Positions 51,031 to 58,632 of a stretch of 64,000 nt of DNA are shown in pieces. A program made the position numbers and the translations under genes. The notes below the pieces were generated by a model. It ran no database searches. It saw only the letters and a list, made by a program, of their open reading frames with translations, and was not told the DNA's origin. How positions within the stretch are numbered: the first letter of the stretch is position 1; each line of letters opens with the position of its first letter. Source of the stretch: Streptomyces sp. CBMA291 (GTDB lineage Bacteria > Actinomycetota > Actinomycetes > Streptomycetales > Streptomycetaceae); assembly GCF_014596525.1 (NCBI RefSeq), contig NZ_MSJP01000019.1:1-64000 (forward strand). The letters are read 5' to 3'.

Positions 51031-51900
51031 TCAGCGGAAGACGGACGGCGGCGGTACGGGCGAGGGCTTGGCGGCGGCGTCGACGACCGGCACCGCTCCC
51101 CCGGCGAAGTCGGCGAGCGCCCGCCCGTGTTCCACCCGGCCCGGGTGCGGGTCGGTGGCGACCCGGCGGGTCAGCTCGGCCACCGGCAGTTCCCGGTCCG
51201 AGGCGAGCAGCACCGCGTTGCCGAAGCGACGGCCGCGCAGCACCGTCGGGTCGGCGGTGAGCGCCAGTTCGGGGAAGACGGCGGCGGCGGTGGCGATCTG
51301 GCCGCGCAGATGGGCCAGGGGCGGGCCGTCCGCCAGGTTCGCCGCGTAGCAGCCGTCGGGGCGCAGCACCCGCCGCACCTCGGCGAGGAACTCGGTGCTG
51401 GTCAGATGGGCCGGGGTGCGGGCCCCGCCGAAGACGTCGGCGATGACGAGATCGGCCCAGCCGTCCTGGACCTTCCCGAGCCCGGCGCGGGCGTCGGTGG
51501 AGCGGACCCTGATCCGGGCGCCGGGGTCGAGCGGGAGTTCCCGGCGTACGAACTGGACGAGGCGCGCGTCCAGCTCCACGATCTGCTGGGTGGAGCGGGG
51601 GCGGGTGGCGGCGACGTACCGGGCGAGGGTGAAGGCGCCGCCGCCGAGGTGGACGACCTGGAGCGGCCGTTGGGGCGGGGCGACGAGGTCGATGACGTGG
51701 CCGAGGCGCCGCTGGTACTCGAAGGTGAGCCGGGAGGGGTCGTCGAGGTCCACATGGGACTGCGGGGCGCCGTCGATCAGCAGCGTCCAGGCACGGGGGC
51801 GCTCCCGGTCGGGGACGAGTTCGGCGACTCCGCCGTCGACGGTCTCGACGACGGGTGCGTCCGCCGCCGCCCGGTCACGCTGTCTGTTGTTCCTGGCCAC
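51031..51900 (-). CDS. Spermidine synthase-like methyltransferase-fold protein
   Basis: A 289-residue protein with the polyamine aminopropyltransferase/SAM-methyltransferase core: LTFEYQRRLGHVIDLVAPPQ, the nucleotide loop VVHLGGGAFTLARYVAATRP, QIVELDARLVQFVRRELPLD with an acidic end of strand 2, ARAGLGKVQDGWADLVIADV FGG with Asp, and HLTSTEFLAEVRRVLRPDGC. The early tetrahelix typical of SpeE is short. True spermidine synthesis is not proven; many actinobacterial members are of unknown substrate. GTG 51900 (VARNNRQRDRAA) was taken as the start; an in-frame start at 51945 exists. The C-terminal tail ends in a Pro-rich stretch. Confidence 0.75.
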   Translation of the reverse strand: MARNNRQRDRAAADAPVVETVDGGVAELVPDRERPRAWTLLIDGAPQSHVDLDDPSRLTFEYQRRLGHVIDLVAPPQRPLQVVHLGGGAFTLARYVAATRPRSTQQIVELDARLVQFVRRELPLDPGARIRVRSTDARAGLGKVQDGWADLVIADVFGGARTPAHLTSTEFLAEVRRVLRPDGCYAANLADGPPLAHLRGQIATAAAVFPELALTADPTVLRGRRFGNAVLLASDRELPVAELTRRVATDPHPGRVEHGRALADFAGGAVPVVDAAAKPSPVPPPSVFR

Positions 51901-52046
51901 AAGCCCATTATCGGCTTGTCGGACCGGGAGGGCCGACCTGCCCACGGGCGGCCGGGCCCGTCACTCGGTGGAGGGGGTCCGGTCGGGCTCGGTGGAGGAC
52001 GGTCCGGCCGGGGACGGCGGCCCTCCGCCCAGTGGCGGCCGTCCGC

Positions 52047-52472
52047 TCAGTGGCAGCCGTCCGCCGCCTCGATGAGCCGGGCCGCCTCGCCGAGGGCCGC
52101 GCGGAGGACCGCCGGGTCGGTGACCTGATCCGTATCACCCGGAGGCAGTAGCCAGCCCGCCGGGCGGGGCGCGTCCCCCGCGGGCTCCGGCAGATCCGGG
52201 AGGCGCAGCCCGCGCCCGGAGGTCCGGGTGCAGGCGCTGCCGGGCACGTCCCAGCCGGCGGCGGTGCCGGGCGGGACCAGGAAGCCCAGGGTGTCGCAGG
52301 TCCCGTCGTGCACGACGGGACCCACGGCGGGGGAGCCGCCGCGCCGCAGGATGTCCACGGCCTCCAGGCCCTGCCGGACCGGTACGGTCACCAGGTCCCA
52401 GGGCCCGGCGGGCCCGTCGGGCTCCGGGGCGGGCGCGTGCCGGGTGGCCGACTGCGAACCGATCTCCGTCAT
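52047..52472 (-). CDS. Small unknown protein, Pro/Asp-rich
   Basis: A 141-residue protein that I do not recognise. The start MTEIGSQSATRHAPAPEPDG has a strong GAGGAGGGG RBS. The middle holds PWDLVTVPVRQGLEAVDILR, VHDGTCDTLGFLVPPGTAAG W, and the end ADGCH. Two cysteines in the centre (DGTCDT, SACTRTS) could pair. The opening PWDLVTVP..G is like that of short actinobacterial proteins found beside HTH regulators or primase-like genes. It is divergent from the HTH/TPR regulator at 52697 across a 224-bp gap that should hold both promoters. Confidence 0.65.
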   Translation of the reverse strand: MTEIGSQSATRHAPAPEPDGPAGPWDLVTVPVRQGLEAVDILRRGGSPAVGPVVHDGTCDTLGFLVPPGTAAGWDVPGSACTRTSGRGLRLPDLPEPAGDAPRPAGWLLPPGDTDQVTDPAVLRAALGEAARLIEAADGCH

Positions 52473-52696
52473 GGGACCCCTCCTCGCTCCTGAGGAGACG
52501 CATTCCGTCTCTCCGCCGAGTTCAACGCCCGCGCGGCGTCAACGGCTACGGCGGTTTCCCGCCGCAAAGAATGGCAATTCATGGCGGATCGCAGGCGAGA
52601 TATCCGATTTGTAGCCAAACTCGGCGTAGGTGCCCGGAGGCAGCCGGTACGTTCTTGCCCGCTGGACACCCGGCGGCACCAGGAGAGGGCTCGGCC

Positions 52697-53980
52697 ATGG
52701 CGATGTCACGGGCAGTTCCCAATCTCGCCTTCCGACGCCTCCGCGGCCGGTACTCGCCCGCGGAGTTCGCCGCGGCGGTCCGCCGTGCGGCCCGGGAGAT
52801 CGGCGAGCAGGTCGGCTGCGACGCACGGTACATCGGACGCGTGGAGGCGGGCGAGATCCGTTGCCCCAACTACGCCTACGAGCGGGTCTTCCTGCATATG
52901 TTTCCCGGTCTCAGCCTCTCCGACCTGGGATTCTCCGCACGGGAGGCGGTGCGGGGCCGGCGGGGGGCCGGCCCCGGGAGCACCGCACCCGCCGACATCA
53001 CGACCCGGAACGAGGAGGAGAGCGACGTGCTGCGTCGCGCATTCATGACGAGCGGCAGTGCCACCCTGGCGGCCGTCTCGCTGGGACTCGGCGGCACCGC
53101 CGTCGCGATCCCCGCCCCCCGCGGCTCCCACCGGATCGGCGAGACCGAGGTGCGGGCCGTCGAGGACGCCGTCCGGGAGATCAGACTGCTCGACGACCGG
53201 TACGGCGCCGAGGGGCTCTACCAGATCGCCGCCCAGCCGCTGCGCGCCGCGTACGCGCTGCTCGACTCGGGCGGCAGCGCCCGCCGCTCCACCGAGGAGC
53301 GGCTGTACGCGGGCGCCGGGGAACTCTCCCTGTCCGTGGGCTGGCTGGCGCACGACTCGGGGCGCCAGGAGGACGCCCGCTCGCACTACGCCGAGGCGCT
53401 GTCCACCGCGCGCGTGGCGGGGAACCCGGCCCTGGAGGCGCACGCCTTCTGCAACACCTCGTTCCTGGCCCGGGACTCCGGCCGGTTCCGCGAGGCGCTG
53501 CGCGCGGCGCAGGCCGGACTGCGGGCGGCGGGCCCTCTCGGCTCGCACCGGCTGCGGTCGCTGCTCTCGCTGCGGGAGGCGGGCGCCTGGGCGGGGCTCG
53601 GCGACCGTACGGCCTGTGAACAGGCCCTGGGCCGGGCCCACGGCTTCTTCGACCGGGGCCCGGCCGACGGCGACCCGGAGTGGATGTCGTTCTTCGGGGA
53701 ACCGGAGCGGGAGGCCCTGGAGGCCCAGTGCTGGTCGGCCCTCGGCGACTGGCGCCGGGCCACCCGGCACGCCCAGCGGGCCGCCGTCCTCCAGAACCCG
53801 CACTTCGCCCGGAACCTGGCGCTCTACCGCACCTATCTGGCGAGGGACCTGGCGTACGCCGGGCGCCGGGACGAGGCGGCGGCGGAGGCGCGGCGGGTGC
53901 GGGACTCCTCCGACGGGGTGGCGTCCGCCCGCGTCCGGGGGATGCTGACGGAGATCCGCCGGGTGCTCGCCGCACCCTGA
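52697..53980 (+). CDS. HTH (XRE-like) regulator with TPR-type C-terminal part
   Basis: A 427-residue protein. The N-terminal part holds an HTH (EFAAAVRRAAREIGEQVGCD, ARYIGRVEAGEIRCPNYAYE). A twin-Arg-like hydrophobic segment at about 113-138 (RRAFMTSGSATLAAVSLGLG) follows, common inside this streptomycete regulator family rather than a true export signal. The rest is a solenoid of TPR-like helical pairs (LSLSVGWLAHDSGRQEDARS, HAFCNTSFLARDSGRFREAL, WRRATRHAQRAAVLQNP). It likely binds DNA and senses a peptide or partner protein through the solenoid (inference). ATG 52697 lies after AGGAGAGG. No direct target is apparent. Confidence 0.78.
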   Translation: MAMSRAVPNLAFRRLRGRYSPAEFAAAVRRAAREIGEQVGCDARYIGRVEAGEIRCPNYAYERVFLHMFPGLSLSDLGFSAREAVRGRRGAGPGSTAPADITTRNEEESDVLRRAFMTSGSATLAAVSLGLGGTAVAIPAPRGSHRIGETEVRAVEDAVREIRLLDDRYGAEGLYQIAAQPLRAAYALLDSGGSARRSTEERLYAGAGELSLSVGWLAHDSGRQEDARSHYAEALSTARVAGNPALEAHAFCNTSFLARDSGRFREALRAAQAGLRAAGPLGSHRLRSLLSLREAGAWAGLGDRTACEQALGRAHGFFDRGPADGDPEWMSFFGEPEREALEAQCWSALGDWRRATRHAQRAAVLQNPHFARNLALYRTYLARDLAYAGRRDEAAAEARRVRDSSDGVASARVRGMLTEIRRVLAAP

Positions 53981-54322
53981 CGGCCCGTCGGGCCCTGGTC
54001 CGCCTCCGGAACCCCGGAAGCCCGAAGGGGCGGCCGGACGCCCGGAGGCCGGGGGCCGCGGCGACCGGTGCTCGGGCCGGCCGCCGCGGCCCGTCCGCAC
54101 GGAAGGGCCCGACGTGCACCGCACGCGAGGCCGGGTCCGTACCGCCCGAAAGGCCGGTCCGTACCGCCCGAAGAGCCGGTCCGTGCCGCCCGAAAGGCCG
54201 AGCCCGTACACACGGAAGGCCCAACCCGCAGCGCACGGAAGGCCCGGCCCGTACCGCGCGCAAGGCCCGTCCTGCGGAAAGCCTGAGGCGCGCGGGGCCG
54301 GCCTCGGGAAGGGCGCGGGCCC
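53981..54322. other. Convergent intergenic region with degenerate repeats
   Basis: There is no gene in this 342 bp. From 54132 to 54266 about six degenerate copies of a 22-23 bp unit (CGGTCCGTACCGCCCGAAAG plus GC) follow one another; related words extend to the left to about 54100. Frames through it give Arg/Pro-rich shadows only. Confidence 0.75.
54132..54266. repeat. 22-23 bp degenerate tandem array
   Basis: Copies start at 54132, 54155, 54177, 54199, 54221 and 54244. The first three are close (CGGTCCGTACCGCCCGAA), the last three diverge but keep CCCGTAC/CGC..GGAAGGC. Confidence 0.75.
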
Positions 54323-54919
54323 CTACCTCTCCAGGTGGCCCGTGTCGTTCCAGCGTTCGAGCGCGGGGGCGCCGTACGCCCAGCCCAGGACGGACAGGCT
54401 CGTCGGGTCGAGGCGGATGCGGGAGGCGAAGGAGACGTCCTCGCCGAGCCAGCGGGCGCCGATCGTGCGCAGGATGTGCCCGTGCGCGAAGACCAGGACG
54501 TCACGGTCGGCGGAGCGGGCCCAGTTCACGATCTCGTCGGCGCGGTCCGAGATCCCGGCCAGGGACTCGCCGTCCGGGACCCCGTCGCGCCAGATGAACC
54601 AGCCGGGGCGGATGTCCTGGATCTGCGCCGGGGTCAGCCCCTCGTACGCCCCGTAGTCCCACTCCATCAGCGCGTCCCAGGGCTCGGCCCGGTCGCCGAA
54701 GCCCGCGAGTTCGCAGGTCTCGCTCGCGCGGACCAGCGGACTCGTGCGCACCTCGACGTCGGGCAGGCCCTGCCAGGGGCCCCGGTGCAGGCGCTCGCCG
54801 AGCAGCTTCGCGCCGCGACGGCCCTCGTCGAGCAGCGGGATGTCGGTCCGTCCGGTGTGCCGGCCGAGAAGGGACCACTCGGTCTGGCCGTGCCGGGCGA
54901 GCAGGATGCGCGGTGCCAT
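54323..54919 (-). CDS. Histidine phosphatase (phosphoglycerate mutase family)
   Basis: A 198-residue cytoplasmic phosphatase or mutase of the PhoE/CobC type. It shows the phospho-His loop [20 protein letters not shown] (Arg-His-Gly), [16 protein letters not shown], the acid/base region [20 protein letters not shown] and the second histidine in [19 protein letters not shown]. Substrate is open: the family includes sugar phosphatases and cobalamin enzymes. I chose the ATG at 54919 ([12 protein letters not shown]), the normal beginning of the fold; GTG 54943 would add eight residues. It is convergent with the TPR regulator. Confidence 0.88.
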   Translation of the reverse strand: MAPRILLARHGQTEWSLLGRHTGRTDIPLLDEGRRGAKLLGERLHRGPWQGLPDVEVRTSPLVRASETCELAGFGDRAEPWDALMEWDYGAYEGLTPAQIQDIRPGWFIWRDGVPDGESLAGISDRADEIVNWARSADRDVLVFAHGHILRTIGARWLGEDVSFASRIRLDPTSLSVLGWAYGAPALERWNDTGHLER

Positions 54920-55062
54920 GGGAAGGAGTCTCCAGGGGTTCACGGTGCGGGCGTGCCTCTCCCATCATCGCCCAGATGGATTCGGGGTGACGCCGGGGCA
55001 ACCCCGGGGCGCCCTCGTGCGTCCCCTCCCCCGGGGCCGACACGTCGGGGGGATCTTTTCGC

Positions 55063-55941
55063 ATGCGCAAGCCACGCTGGTGGGCCGAGTCCGCGCTGCT
55101 CGCGCTCGTGTACGCGGGCTACTCCTGCGGGCGGCTGCTCGCCCGGGGCGACGAGGGCACGGCCGTCGGTCACGGCGTCTCGATCCTGCGCTGGGAGGAG
55201 CGGTTCGGGCTCGACGCCGAGCACCCGCTGAACCGCCTGTTCACGGACGTGCCCGCGCTCGGCGTACCGGCGGACTTCGTCTACGCCTCGCTGCACTACC
55301 TCGTGACCCCGGCGATCCTGGTCTGGCTCTTCCGGCGCCGACCCGCGCACTACCGGGCCGCCCGCACCTGGCTGATGCTCTCCACCCTGCTCGGGCTCGT
55401 CGGCTTCACCCTGCTGCCCACCTGCCCGCCCCGGCTGCTCGACCCGGCGCACGGCTTCACGGACACGATGGCGCAGTACAGCGCGTACGGCTGGTGGGGC
55501 GGCGAGGCCAGCGCCCCGCGCGGTCTGGGCGGCCTGACGAACCAGTTCGCGGCGATGCCGAGCCTGCACGTCGGCTGGGCGCTGTGGTGCGGGGTGATGC
55601 TGTGGCGGTACGGGCGGACGCCCGCCGCGAAGGCCGCCGGGGTGCTGTATCCGCTGGTCACGACGGTGGTGGTGCTGGGCACCGCCAATCACTATCTGCT
55701 GGACGCGGTGGCCGGGGCGGCGGTCATGGGCGCGGGGCTGCTGCTGGCCCCGTACGCGCTGCGGTTCGGGGCCCGGTGGCGCGGGGCGGCGGAAGCACCT
55801 CCGGTTGTCAGTGGGGGGTGGGAGACTTCGGCGGGTGAGCTCATCCCTGGACAACGGTCTGTCAGAACCTCCGCGGACGACACCCCGGAGCGGGGCTTCC
55901 CGCGCTCAAGCGAAGCCGAGAGCCTGGGAAAAACTCGCTGA
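55063..55941 (+). CDS. PAP2-type membrane phosphatase / inositolphosphorylceramide synthase-like
   Basis: A 292-residue polytopic membrane protein with about six hydrophobic segments. The PAP2 phosphatase motifs are visible: CPPRLLDP after the fourth segment (in place of motif C1), FAAMPSLHVGWALW (motif 2, catalytic His) and GTANHYLLDAVAGAAVMGAG (motif 3, second His). This is the PAP2_3 subgroup that includes lipid phosphatases and inositolphosphorylceramide-synthase-like enzymes. ATG 55063 follows GGGGGGATC. The last about 35 residues after RFGARWRGAAEA are polar and overlap, in another frame, the start of the nuclease gene by 107 bp. Confidence 0.82.
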   Translation: MRKPRWWAESALLALVYAGYSCGRLLARGDEGTAVGHGVSILRWEERFGLDAEHPLNRLFTDVPALGVPADFVYASLHYLVTPAILVWLFRRRPAHYRAARTWLMLSTLLGLVGFTLLPTCPPRLLDPAHGFTDTMAQYSAYGWWGGEASAPRGLGGLTNQFAAMPSLHVGWALWCGVMLWRYGRTPAAKAAGVLYPLVTTVVVLGTANHYLLDAVAGAAVMGAGLLLAPYALRFGARWRGAAEAPPVVSGGWETSAGELIPGQRSVRTSADDTPERGFPRSSEAESLGKTR

Positions 55942-57043
55942 GCTGCGCGGGCCGGCCACCCCGCCGCGCCCGCTCGACGCGCGCGCCCTGGCGGCCCTCG
56001 CCGCCAACCCGGGCTGTCGTCGGCGGGCGCTGCTCGACGGTGCCGGGGTCGACAAGTCGGCGCTCGCCGCGAAGCTCGGCTCCCCGGCGCCCTTCGGCCA
56101 GTCGCAGTACGCGATCATGCGGGGCAACTCCTTCGAGGCGAAGGTCAAGGCGGACGGCGGCAGGGAGCTGCTGCGGCTGATCGGTGTCGAGGAGCCGGGC
56201 GCGGTGGCGGTGCCGGAGCTGTCGGCGGCGGGGCCCCAGGGGCGGGTGGCGCGGACGGCGCTCGCGCTGCGGGAGGCGACCGGCGCGGGCGGCTGGACGC
56301 TGCTCGATCATCCGCTGCTCGCCCTGGAGGTGGCGGGCTCGCCGGTCTATCTGGAGCCGGACGTGGTGGTGGTCGGGCCCGACGGCGGGTGGACGGTCGT
56401 GGAGATCAAGTCGTTCCCGATGATCGACGGCGCGGCCGATCCGTCGAAGGTGGGGGCGGCGGCCCGGCAGGCTGCGGTGTACGTGCTCGCGCTCGAACGG
56501 GTGGCGGAGCGGACGGAGGGGGCGCGGGTCGCGCCCTCGGTGCTCCTGGTCTGCCCGAAGGACTTCTCGAACGTGCCGACGGCCTCGCTCGTCGACGTGC
56601 GCAGGCAGTGCGCGGTCACCCGGCGGCAGCTGGCCCGGCTGACCCGGATCGACGAGATCGCGGCGGCGCTGCCGGAGGGCGTCGGCTTCGACGTGGCGGA
56701 GCGTTCGCCCGAGGAGCTGGCGGCTTCGGTGGAGGCGGTCCCCCATCAGTACGCGCCGGAGTGCCTGGCCGCCTGCGAGCTGGCCTTCCACTGCCGGGCG
56801 CGGTCCCGGGAGGCGGGCGCGGTGGAGACCCTGGGCCGGTCGGTCCGGGGCGAGCTGGGCGGTCTGACGACGATCGGCGCGGTCCTGGCGGCGGCGCGGG
56901 GCGAGGAGCCGACCCGCCCTGACGGCGAGACGGTGGATCCCGAGGACCCGGCGGTGGCGGCGCTGCGCCGGGCGCGGGCGCTGCGCCAGGAGGCGCTGGC
57001 CACGGCCCGCGCCGCCGCCTCGGAACCCGAAGGGATCTTCTGA
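55835..57043 (+). CDS. RecB/Cas4-like nuclease with probable [4Fe-4S] cluster
   Basis: A 402-residue protein with the complete PD-(D/E)XK nuclease motif set of the RecB/AddB/Cas4/Dna2 group: RGNSFEAKV (95-103), Asp 176 in LEPDVVVVG, Glu 190-x-Lys 192 in WTVVEIKSFP, and Gln 212-x3-Tyr 216. It also has the split cysteine set of Fe-S nucleases: Cys 61 before the fold, and Cys 310, 314 and 320 after it (PECLAACELAFHCRARS). A single-strand DNA exo- or endonuclease is expected. GTG 55835 was chosen for its GGGAG ten bases upstream and because Cys 61 must be included; TTG 55805 is also open. It is coupled to the next gene by TGATG. No CRISPR or adaptation gene is near. Confidence 0.78.
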   Translation: MSSSLDNGLSEPPRTTPRSGASRAQAKPRAWEKLAELRGPATPPRPLDARALAALAANPGCRRRALLDGAGVDKSALAAKLGSPAPFGQSQYAIMRGNSFEAKVKADGGRELLRLIGVEEPGAVAVPELSAAGPQGRVARTALALREATGAGGWTLLDHPLLALEVAGSPVYLEPDVVVVGPDGGWTVVEIKSFPMIDGAADPSKVGAAARQAAVYVLALERVAERTEGARVAPSVLLVCPKDFSNVPTASLVDVRRQCAVTRRQLARLTRIDEIAAALPEGVGFDVAERSPEELAASVEAVPHQYAPECLAACELAFHCRARSREAGAVETLGRSVRGELGGLTTIGAVLAAARGEEPTRPDGETVDPEDPAVAALRRARALRQEALATARAAASEPEGIF

Positions 57044-58632
57044 TGTCGCTGATCTCCGTGCTGGCCCGGATGGAGGCCGTCGAGTCGGGCCGGGCGCAGC
57101 CGCTGGCGACCGTACGGCACCGGCGGGTCGCGGACCGGCCGCTCGTCCTGGTGCCGCTGACGACGGCGGGCGAGGCGGGCGCGCCGCTCGGCGCCCTGGT
57201 GGGCACCGATCCCGGCGCGCCCCGGCTGCTCGTGGTGACCCAGCCCCGGGACCGTGACCTGCGGTTCGCCTTCCTCGCCGATCTGGCGGAGGAGGTCCTG
57301 CCGTACGTCGACTCCTTCACGGCGGACGTCGTGGCGGTGGAGCGCAACGAGACGGACCCGGCGACCGGCAGGAAGGTGAAGGCCGAGGCGGAGCTGTGCG
57401 CGGACGCGCCGCAGCTGATCGTGCCGAGCCGGGCCGGTATCGAGTACGTACGGCTGCTGGGGCGCTCGACCCGGTTCCGGCGGACGGCCGAGCAGGACCC
57501 GGAGACGCCGTTCCCGGCGCCGCCGCGCGTGCCGCTGCTCGGGCGCTGGCTGACGCACTTCGGCGAGCGGGCGCGGGTGCCCGGTTCCTCGCTGCTGCTC
57601 TCGGCGACCGATCTGCTCAACCGGCACTGGGCGACGGGCCAGTCCTCCCTTGAGGACCAGCATCTGGGGGCGCTGCTCGCCTGGATCGACCCGCGGGGCG
57701 GGGAGCCGGGCGCCGAGGGCGCGCTGCGGGCCGAGACGGGCCGGGACGGCGCGGGGCAGTTGCTGTGCCCGCCCGCCGGGCCCGCGACCGACCCCGCGTT
57801 CGACAACCGGCTCCTCGCGCCCGCGATCGAGCGGTACGACCGGGCCCGGCAGGCGCTGGGCGCGGCCGAGGACGGCGAGGCGGCCGACATCGGTCTCGGC
57901 GAGCTGCGCGCGGCCGAGGGGAAGGTCCGCGAGCTGGTCCTCTCCTGTCTCGAACCGACCTGGCACGCGGTCTGGCGGGCGATCGGGCTGCTGCGGGAGC
58001 TGCCGGAGGGGGCCAGGGTCGAGGAGCGGTGGACCAGGGACCGCTGGTCGTTCACCGCGCACCGGGACCGGGTCGCGGCGGGCGAGCCGCCGCAGCCGCG
58101 CAAGGACGACCCGGTGACGGCGGCGCGGAAGCTGGCCGCCCGCGAGCAGGCGCAGGGGCAGCTGGAGGCGCAGGAGGCTCTGGACGATCCGCTGGTGCTG
58201 GCAGGACGGCGGCTCTCGGGCGAGGCGTTCACAGCCGAGGTGGCGGAGGTGACTCCGGCGTGGACGGAGTCGAAGCGGCCCGCGCCGCGCCCGCTGCTCA
58301 CGGTCCGCACGGAGGACCGGCCGCATCTGGACGAGGGGACGCGGGTGTACCGCTCGCTGGACGGGAAGCCGCAGGCGGCGGAGTTCCTGCGGTACGAGGA
58401 GGACGGCTCGCTGCTGCTGCGGGTTCTCGACCGGATGGGCCGGGCGCGGGAGCCCGCCGAGGGCTCGGTGCCGGAGAAGGGCGAGCGGATCGCCTGGACG
58501 CTGTTCGAGCACGACCAGCGGGTCGGGCCGCAGCTGCCGGACGCGGAGGAGACCCCGTGGACGCACGGCGGTCCGCCGGGTGCGCAGAGCGTGGAGCTGC
58601 CCGACGCCGTGACCGAGGAGGATGTGCTGTGA
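57043..58632 (+). CDS. Unknown middle protein of the nuclease-helicase operon
   Basis: I do not recognise this 529-residue protein. It is soluble, acidic and helical in the middle (GELRAAEGKVRELVLSCLEP, WHAVWRAIGLLRELPEGARV, ARKLAAREQAQGQLEAQEAL). The N-terminal quarter looks beta-rich (PLVLVPLTTAGEAGAPLGAL, RLLVVTQPRDRDLRFAFLAD). The C-terminal part (about 430-510) is beta-rich (EGTRVYRSLDGKPQAAEFLR, DGSLLLRVLDRMGR) and could be a small barrel like the 1B/stalk DNA-contact domain that UPF1/Dna2 helicases carry inside the helicase but which the next protein lacks (inference). No catalytic motif is seen. Start ATG overlaps the nuclease stop by one base; its end overlaps the helicase start by GTGA. 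Confidence 0.75.
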   Translation: MSLISVLARMEAVESGRAQPLATVRHRRVADRPLVLVPLTTAGEAGAPLGALVGTDPGAPRLLVVTQPRDRDLRFAFLADLAEEVLPYVDSFTADVVAVERNETDPATGRKVKAEAELCADAPQLIVPSRAGIEYVRLLGRSTRFRRTAEQDPETPFPAPPRVPLLGRWLTHFGERARVPGSSLLLSATDLLNRHWATGQSSLEDQHLGALLAWIDPRGGEPGAEGALRAETGRDGAGQLLCPPAGPATDPAFDNRLLAPAIERYDRARQALGAAEDGEAADIGLGELRAAEGKVRELVLSCLEPTWHAVWRAIGLLRELPEGARVEERWTRDRWSFTAHRDRVAAGEPPQPRKDDPVTAARKLAAREQAQGQLEAQEALDDPLVLAGRRLSGEAFTAEVAEVTPAWTESKRPAPRPLLTVRTEDRPHLDEGTRVYRSLDGKPQAAEFLRYEEDGSLLLRVLDRMGRAREPAEGSVPEKGERIAWTLFEHDQRVGPQLPDAEETPWTHGGPPGAQSVELPDAVTEEDVL

